A stretch of 9,340 bases of DNA. Origin: Spirochaetaceae bacterium. GTDB lineage: Bacteria; Spirochaetota; Spirochaetia; Treponematales; Breznakiellaceae. Of the stretch, positions 6,354 to 9,340 are shown one piece after another. The position numbers and the translations under genes were made by a program. Under the pieces are notes generated by a model, which was given only the letters and a program-made list of their open reading frames with translations, was not told the origin of the DNA and made no database searches. The stretch lies in the NCBI GenBank assembly GCA_031265535.1, contig JAISCO010000178.1, positions 1 to 9,340 of the forward strand, written 5' to 3'. The first letter of the stretch is position 1. Every line of letters begins with the position of its first letter.

Positions 6354-6410
6354 GCAAATTTATTTGCCGCAAACTTGTTTGCGCACTTACCAATCGCAAA
6401 CTTGTTTGCG
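6354..6410. repeat. Palindromic repeat cluster after pyruvate kinase (two CGCAAACTTGTTTGCG copies)
   Basis: Within 80 bases of the pyruvate kinase stop there is a GCAAAT-TT-ATTTGC hairpin (6354-6367), then CGCAAACTTGTTTGCG at 6368-6383 and again at 6395-6410. The order (GCAAAT-type hairpin, then the palindrome) repeats that at 1043-1069 in reverse orientation, so about 30 bases are shared between the two loci. Each palindrome has a 7-bp stem with a 2-base loop. It could end or protect the pyruvate kinase transcript, although no U-tract is present. Confidence 0.7.
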
Positions 6411-6509
6411 CCTCTTTAGGGTGAGGAGCTTCATTTTTCCCTGCATTCTTTTGACAGTTCGCGCATTCACCGGTTTTGTAAAGTAGAAGCTATACAAGAG
6501 GATGGCGCC
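6411..6509. other. Intergenic, nothing firm
   Basis: A TTGACA at 6451-6456 has no matching -10 at 16-18 bases. No reading frame or strong hairpin is visible here. Confidence 0.4.
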
Positions 6510-6538
6510 TTGCTGTAGTTTTTGGAATGTAGTATACT
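6510..6538 (+). promoter_or_regulatory. Promoter of the toxin-antitoxin locus, predicted leaderless
   Basis: TTGCTG (6510-6515), a 17-base spacer and TATACT (6533-6538). The -10 lies within the perfect 8-base palindrome AGTATACT (6531-6538), a possible operator. The GTG start at 6545 begins six bases after the -10, the same spacing as at polyphosphate kinase and pyruvate kinase, and there is no ribosome binding site before it. Confidence 0.6.
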
Positions 6539-6544
6539 TTTAAA

Positions 6545-7003
6545 GTGCGGATATTCAAAGATAAATGCTTTGCCCGATTCGCTGACAAAGAGGGTATTAG
6601 TGATGATACTCTCCGGGCGGCGGCATCTGGTATTGAGCAGGGACAATGGGATGCCGATTTGGGCGCCGGCGTCTATAAACAGCGTATCGCTAGACCTGGC
6701 GAAGGAAAGAGAGCGGGGTATCGGGCAATTATCTTTTTCCTAAGCGGCGAGCGGATCTTCTTCAAGTATGGGTATCCAAAGTCAGCGCGTGATAATATAT
6801 CGGATGACGAATTGAGGAATTTCAAGAAAGAAGCGAAATACAAATTTACATTGACAGCTTCCCAAATCAAAGCAATGTTGGAAAATGGAACATTGCTAGA
6901 AATTATATTAGGAGGAGAAACATTATGGACAAGATTTACAAGAGTGATGTTTTCCGTGCGATTCATGAAGGCGCAGTTGCAATGTATGAAGTCGGCGGCA
7001 TAA
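6545..7003 (+). CDS. Type II toxin, RelE family, with C-terminal read-through extension
   Basis: Residues 1-121 match the RelE-like toxin family (PF06296 type). The N-terminus is RIFKDKCFARFADKEGI, followed by DADLGAGVYKQRIARPGEGK with GYRAIIFF, then FFKYGYPKSARDNI and the closing helix SQIKAMLENGTLLEI. Such toxins are small, usually ribosome-dependent mRNA endonucleases, and are normally about 115-125 residues. Here the frame continues another 31 residues through the antitoxin's ribosome binding site and first 79 bases, to a TAA at 7001-7003. The tail (WTRFTRVMFSVRFMKAQLQ) is simply the antitoxin sequence in another frame, so the native stop seems to have been lost. The GTG start aligns with the conserved N-terminus and follows the -10 by six bases. 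Toxin-first gene order is usual for this family. Whether it is still toxic is unknown. Confidence 0.8.
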   Translation: MRIFKDKCFARFADKEGISDDTLRAAASGIEQGQWDADLGAGVYKQRIARPGEGKRAGYRAIIFFLSGERIFFKYGYPKSARDNISDDELRNFKKEAKYKFTLTASQIKAMLENGTLLEIILGGETLWTRFTRVMFSVRFMKAQLQCMKSAA

Positions 7004-7122
7004 CCGAAGAGGTGATGCGGGAATTTGACCATGATTGCCTTGCCGCCAAAGTCCCCCGTGTTTCCCGTCCGGCGCGTGATGTCGCCGACCGCCGCCCCTC
7101 TCCGTTTTACGGCAGACGATAA
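6925..7122 (+). CDS. Antitoxin-like protein, copy 1, lacking the DNA-binding domain
   Basis: 65 residues. Residues 1-44 (MDKIYKSDVFRAIHEGAVAM onward to FDHDCLAAKVP) look like the N-terminal arm of the helix-turn-helix antitoxins that accompany PF06296 toxins. In those, a helix-turn-helix of about 50 residues follows directly after the equivalent of CLxxVP. Here that domain is absent and replaced by an arginine- and proline-rich 21-residue tail (RVSRPARDVADRRPSP, then FYGRR). The ribosome binding site AGGAGG (6911-6916) is strong, eight bases from the ATG, and lies inside the toxin frame, so translation is probably coupled. If made, it could still touch the toxin but should not autoregulate through DNA. 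It may instead be a decayed antitoxin. Confidence 0.65.
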   Translation: MDKIYKSDVFRAIHEGAVAMYEVGGITEEVMREFDHDCLAAKVPRVSRPARDVADRRPSPFYGRR

Positions 7123-7315
7123 ACAACGTTTCATTATGGACAAGATTTACAAGAATGATGTTTTTCACGCAATCCACGAAGGCGCGGTTGATATGTATGA
7201 GGTTGGCGCGATTAGCGATGAAAGGATGAAAGAGTATGATGAAATGTGTCTTGCCGCCAAAGTCCCCCGTGTTTCTCGTCCGGCACGTGATGCCGCCGAC
7301 TGCCGCCCCTATCCG
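7039..7315. repeat. Duplicated 66-base segment ending both antitoxin copies
   Basis: Bases 7039-7104 and 7250-7315 match at 61 of 66 positions (92%). The 114 bases upstream in each copy match at only 82 of 114 (72%). The segment begins at the codons where the helix-turn-helix should start. It could be an inserted repeat that truncated each antitoxin, or a segment kept similar by gene conversion. Confidence 0.75.
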
Positions 7316-7339
7316 GCCGGCGCTCCAACGCACCGTTAA
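7136..7339 (+). CDS. Antitoxin-like protein, copy 2, lacking the DNA-binding domain
   Basis: 67 residues, beginning 13 bases after the stop of copy 1. Residues 1-44 agree with copy 1 at 33 of 44 positions, and the tail RVSRPARDAADCRPYP has the same truncation point. The last residues differ (AGAPTHR). No good ribosome binding site precedes its ATG (CAACGTTTCATT), so expression would depend on coupling to copy 1. The substitutions include conservative ones (R to K, F to Y, E to D), suggesting the two copies diverged for some time as proteins. The 3' part is more alike than the 5' part at DNA level (see repeat entry). Function unknown. Confidence 0.55.
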   Translation: MDKIYKNDVFHAIHEGAVDMYEVGAISDERMKEYDEMCLAAKVPRVSRPARDAADCRPYPAGAPTHR

Positions 7340-7343
7340 TTTA

Positions 7344-7387
7344 CGCGAATTATACGGATAAATTTGCGCAATTCGCGGACTTTTTTC
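7344..7387 (+). terminator. Rho-independent terminator of the toxin-antitoxin locus
   Basis: CGCGAATT (7344-7351) pairs with AATTCGCG (7370-7377) across an 18-base loop. GAC and then TTTTTTC (7381-7387) follow. It begins five bases after the stop of antitoxin copy 2. Confidence 0.75.
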
Positions 7388-7491
7388 TTGCCCGCCTTCA
7401 AAATGAGCGGAAAACCGTTTTTCGTTCATTGGGCGGTCGCGTCTACGGCGGGATTTTCTGCCGTACAACCCTAACGACTAAAGGTATTGCT

Positions 7492-7761
7492 ATGTTTGAA
7501 TATCATGCGTCTGGAATCTGTCCTTCGACGATTCTTTTTGACATTGACGATGAAAGAAAAATGCGCTCGGTCCGTTTCGAAGGCGGCGGCTGTTCGGGTA
7601 ATTTGCAGGCACTTCCAAGGCTATGCGAAGGGATGCCTGCCGAGAACGTGATAAAAAAGCTGAAAGGTATCCAGTGCGCCTCTAAACCGACATCGTGCGC
7701 CGACCAGTTTGCCCGCGCTGTGGAGAAGGCGTTGGAACATATCTCGCAAAATAAATCTTAA
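7492..7761 (+). CDS. TSCPD-domain protein (TIGR03905-like), function unknown
   Basis: 89 residues. The family is a stand-alone version of the small cysteine-containing TSCPD domain also found at the C-terminus of some ribonucleotide reductases. Visible landmarks are GICPSTILFDI (8-18), GGGCSGNLQALPRLCEGM (31-48) and IQCASKPTSCADQFARAVEKAL (split at 60-81), with cysteines at 10, 34, 45, 62 and 69. The hallmark reads TSCAD instead of TSCPD. Cysteine spacing suggests a metal or Fe-S site, but that is inference. The ATG at 7492 is preferred over an upstream TTG at 7429 because it matches the family start and follows AAAGG by seven bases. It is separated from the toxin locus by a terminator and converges with the lipoprotein gene. 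No clear promoter is seen in 7388-7479. Confidence 0.85.
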   Translation: MFEYHASGICPSTILFDIDDERKMRSVRFEGGGCSGNLQALPRLCEGMPAENVIKKLKGIQCASKPTSCADQFARAVEKALEHISQNKS

Positions 7762-7845
7762 TGCCCGGCTGGCGGCCCGTGTCGCGGTTAGCGTTGTTTC
7801 AATCAATCGCCCCGCGTTAAGCGCCGCCGCCGTTGATAATCGCGG

Positions 7846-8427
7846 CTATTTCTTGCGGGAAACTGAAATGACCGATTGTGAAAGGCGCGAAGTTATCGAA
7901 CTCAATGCGGCGCGGACGGTCTGACTCTTGTCAACAGCCTCGCTGTACCTGTTTCCGCTCTGCGCCGCTACCGCCTGACTCGCAATGCCGCGGGCATCTT
8001 CAAAATCCTGCTCAAGCTGGGGCAGGTTTACGCCGGCAGGCTTTGAACGGCTCGCATCGGTTAAAACCTGTTCCGTTTCGCTGAGAGAATTTTGCATCAA
8101 ACGAATTGCATTTTCAGACTCTTCGCGCGCGCGCGCCACGGCGGCGCGGCCGTCGTCGACGGCTTTCTCGGCAAGGGCTTGCGCGTCTGCCGCCAACCGC
8201 TTGGCAGCATCGTAACGTTTCGCGTCCGCCTCGGCCTGCATCTGGGCAAGAGTCTCGCGGGCGCGGGCCAGCGAGGGGGCCGCATAGTTTACCACGTCGG
8301 GATCGTTCTCGGCCCTGCTGACGGCCGCAATCGCGTTGTTCATCTCTTCGGTGGGCGGCTTGGCGCAACCGGTCAGCGAAACTGCCGCTATGAAAAGCGT
8401 AACTAAAAGAAATCGCAGATTTAACAT
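7846..8427 (-). CDS. Lipoprotein with DUF4398-like helical body
   Basis: 193 residues. It starts with a short basic N-terminus, a hydrophobic segment (FLLVTLFIAAVSL) and the lipobox LTGC at 18-21, so it should be cleaved by signal peptidase II and acylated at C21. The rest is alanine-rich amphipathic helix with a P-x-L-x-x-A-R-x-x-L repeat style (YAAPSLARARETLAQMQAEA, RYDAAKRLAADAQALAEKAV), characteristic of the DUF4398 family of envelope lipoproteins. A long coiled coil is expected, reaching into the periplasm. It is GC-rich compared with its surroundings. A Shine-Dalgarno AGGAGG (8437-8432) sits four bases before the ATG. It has its own canonical promoter, downstream of and co-oriented with an oligopeptide-binding protein gene. 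Molecular role unknown; an envelope structural or peptidoglycan-associated role is likely. Confidence 0.85.
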   Translation of the reverse strand: MLNLRFLLVTLFIAAVSLTGCAKPPTEEMNNAIAAVSRAENDPDVVNYAAPSLARARETLAQMQAEADAKRYDAAKRLAADAQALAEKAVDDGRAAVARAREESENAIRLMQNSLSETEQVLTDASRSKPAGVNLPQLEQDFEDARGIASQAVAAQSGNRYSEAVDKSQTVRAALSSITSRLSQSVISVSRKK

Positions 8428-8472
8428 TATTCCTCCTGTAAAGAAGCCTTTTTTAGAAAACTTTATGATTTC

Positions 8473-8501
8473 AGTATATAAATATTAACAAATCCTGTCA
8501 A
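8473..8501 (-). promoter_or_regulatory. Canonical sigma70-like promoter of the lipoprotein gene
   Basis: On the minus strand, a perfect TTGACA (8501-8496), a 17-base spacer and TATACT (8478-8473). The predicted start near 8466 leaves a leader of about 39 bases with a strong Shine-Dalgarno, a conventional layout in contrast to the short-leader genes elsewhere in the window. Confidence 0.85.
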
Positions 8502-8590
8502 ACACAACGCGGCATTTCCGATTTCAAAACCATTAACTCTTTGCCACATAAAGAATTAGAAAAAATGATAAAAATATCGTTTTCGTTTCG

Positions 8591-9340
8591 TCATTGCGGC
8601 GCGATCTTCACGTTTTTAAAAAAGAAGCCCACACTCGCAGAATAGTACAAGCCGGAAATCCTGGGACTTACCATATAGGTTATCGACGCAAAAAAGAGCG
8701 GACATGTGGCCATATCCCGCCCGATTAGTATGTCCTCGGCCTCATGTATAAGCTTCATGCGCTCCACGGCCGAAAGTGTCGACCGCGCCCTGTTGATAAG
8801 AGAGTCGAACTCGGCGTTTGCGTAACGAGCGGTATTGTTGCTGTTTTCCGTTGTAAATATTTCAAGAAAGTTAATCGGATCGTTGTAATCTCCGATCCAT
8901 CTAAAGTAGGCAATCTGGAAATTACCGGTATATAAGTTATTAAAAAGCGTAGTCCAATCCTGATTGCTCAAAGTCAATCTAACGCCAAGTGCGGTCTTCC
9001 ACATATCCTGAAGAGTCTCGGCAATCGCGCGGAACTCGTCATCGTTGGGAGAGATGTATTCAATGACAGGAAAACCGGCTCCATCCGGATAACCCGCTTC
9101 CGCCATGAGCCGCTGCGCCTCGGCAACATTTTTCTGATAATCTTCTTCCTCAATGCTGTAATAGTTGCCGCCAATCTTACGGAAATCGCTGCCTGCTCCG
9201 GCCGCATCGACGATACCGTAAGGCACAAATCCTCCCGCCGGTTTTTGCCCGGCGCGGGTAATCTGGTTTACGATATAGTTGCGGTCCACCGCGAGGCTAA
9301 ATGCCTTCCGAACCCTCTCATCATTGAACGGAGCCTCCAT
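8591..9340 (-). CDS. ABC transporter substrate-binding protein, family 5 (oligopeptide/OppA type), C-terminal part
   Basis: About 249 residues of the C-terminal half, running off the right edge; the ATG at 9340 is internal (EAPFNDERVRKAFSLAVDR is the mid-protein motif of family 5 binding proteins, not a start). Further landmarks are the lobe residues NVAEAQRLMAEAGYPDGAGF, then the RWIGDYNDPINFLEIF motif typical of OppA, and a C-terminal PLFFASITYMVSPRISG strand region ending KIAPQ. The family binds peptides or related solutes outside the inner membrane and delivers them to an ABC permease. The signal peptide and N-lobe are outside the window. No permease or ATPase genes are visible; if present they are elsewhere. 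The gene ends 163 bases before the lipoprotein start. Confidence 0.93.
   Translation of the reverse strand: MEAPFNDERVRKAFSLAVDRNYIVNQITRAGQKPAGGFVPYGIVDAAGAGSDFRKIGGNYYSIEEEDYQKNVAEAQRLMAEAGYPDGAGFPVIEYISPNDDEFRAIAETLQDMWKTALGVRLTLSNQDWTTLFNNLYTGNFQIAYFRWIGDYNDPINFLEIFTTENSNNTARYANAEFDSLINRARSTLSAVERMKLIHEAEDILIGRDMATCPLFFASITYMVSPRISGLYYSASVGFFFKNVKIAPQ

Noticed and set aside
6451..6479. Second promoter with TTGACA upstream of the toxin
   Set aside because: No acceptable -10 lies at 16-18 bases downstream.
6923..7468. 181-codon minus-strand frame opposite the antitoxin copies
   Set aside because: Its internal repetition comes directly from the duplicated antitoxin DNA; no family features and no promoter.
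7429..7491. Upstream TTG start extending the TSCPD protein by 21 residues
   Set aside because: The added residues do not resemble the family, and the ATG at 7492 has a ribosome binding site and the typical start.
8092..8406. Several 60-100 codon frames opposite the lipoprotein
   Set aside because: They arise from the high-GC, alanine-rich coding bias of the lipoprotein gene and have no independent support.

Overview
This window looks like a chromosomal stretch from a diderm, host-associated or sediment bacterium. The best guess is a spirochaete of the Treponema type, but that is an inference. It rests on a lipoprotein with a DUF4398-like helical body, a glycine-rich surface protein, a TSCPD protein, and a fragment resembling the N-terminus of treponemal tyrosine recombinases. 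Taxonomy cannot be proven without a database search.

Layout from left to right. (1) The 3' end of a glycine-rich surface protein gene (1-948, +) faces polyphosphate kinase (1222-3312, -) across 273 bases that hold a perfect 30-base palindrome and a second large hairpin. (2) 3313-4522 is a recombination-scarred region. It holds an intact tRNA-Ala(CGC) with a strong promoter (3536-3649), a 21-base duplication of the tRNA 3' end bounding a highly structured 135-base insert, a 14-bp hairpin, an integrase-like N-terminal fragment, a 217-base MITE-like element with 16-base inverted ends that interrupts that fragment, and a 29-base tandem repeat. (3) Pyruvate kinase (4523-6334, +) has an extra C-terminal swivelling domain whose catalytic histidine motif is lost. 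(4) A RelE-type toxin (6545-7003) is followed by two tandem copies of an antitoxin-like gene (6925-7122 and 7136-7339), both cut off where the DNA-binding domain should start, and then by a good terminator. (5) A small TSCPD-domain protein (7492-7761, +) converges on a lipoprotein (7846-8427, -). Upstream of that lies the C-terminal part of a family 5 oligopeptide-binding protein (8591-9340, -) that runs off the window.

The most unusual pattern is at the starts. Polyphosphate kinase, pyruvate kinase and the RelE-type toxin each have a sigma70-like -10 box ending exactly six bases before the start codon and no Shine-Dalgarno sequence, which predicts leaderless mRNAs. The antitoxin and lipoprotein genes have conventional Shine-Dalgarno sequences, and the lipoprotein also has a canonical promoter and a normal leader. 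The second unusual region is the tRNA-Ala locus, where a structured insert between duplicated tRNA ends may be a co-transcribed RNA or the footprint of an integrated element. The third is the antitoxin pair without DNA-binding domains, whose shared tails are more alike than the antitoxin-derived portions. Polyphosphate kinase and pyruvate kinase both act in phosphoryl and ATP metabolism, but they are separate transcription units here.
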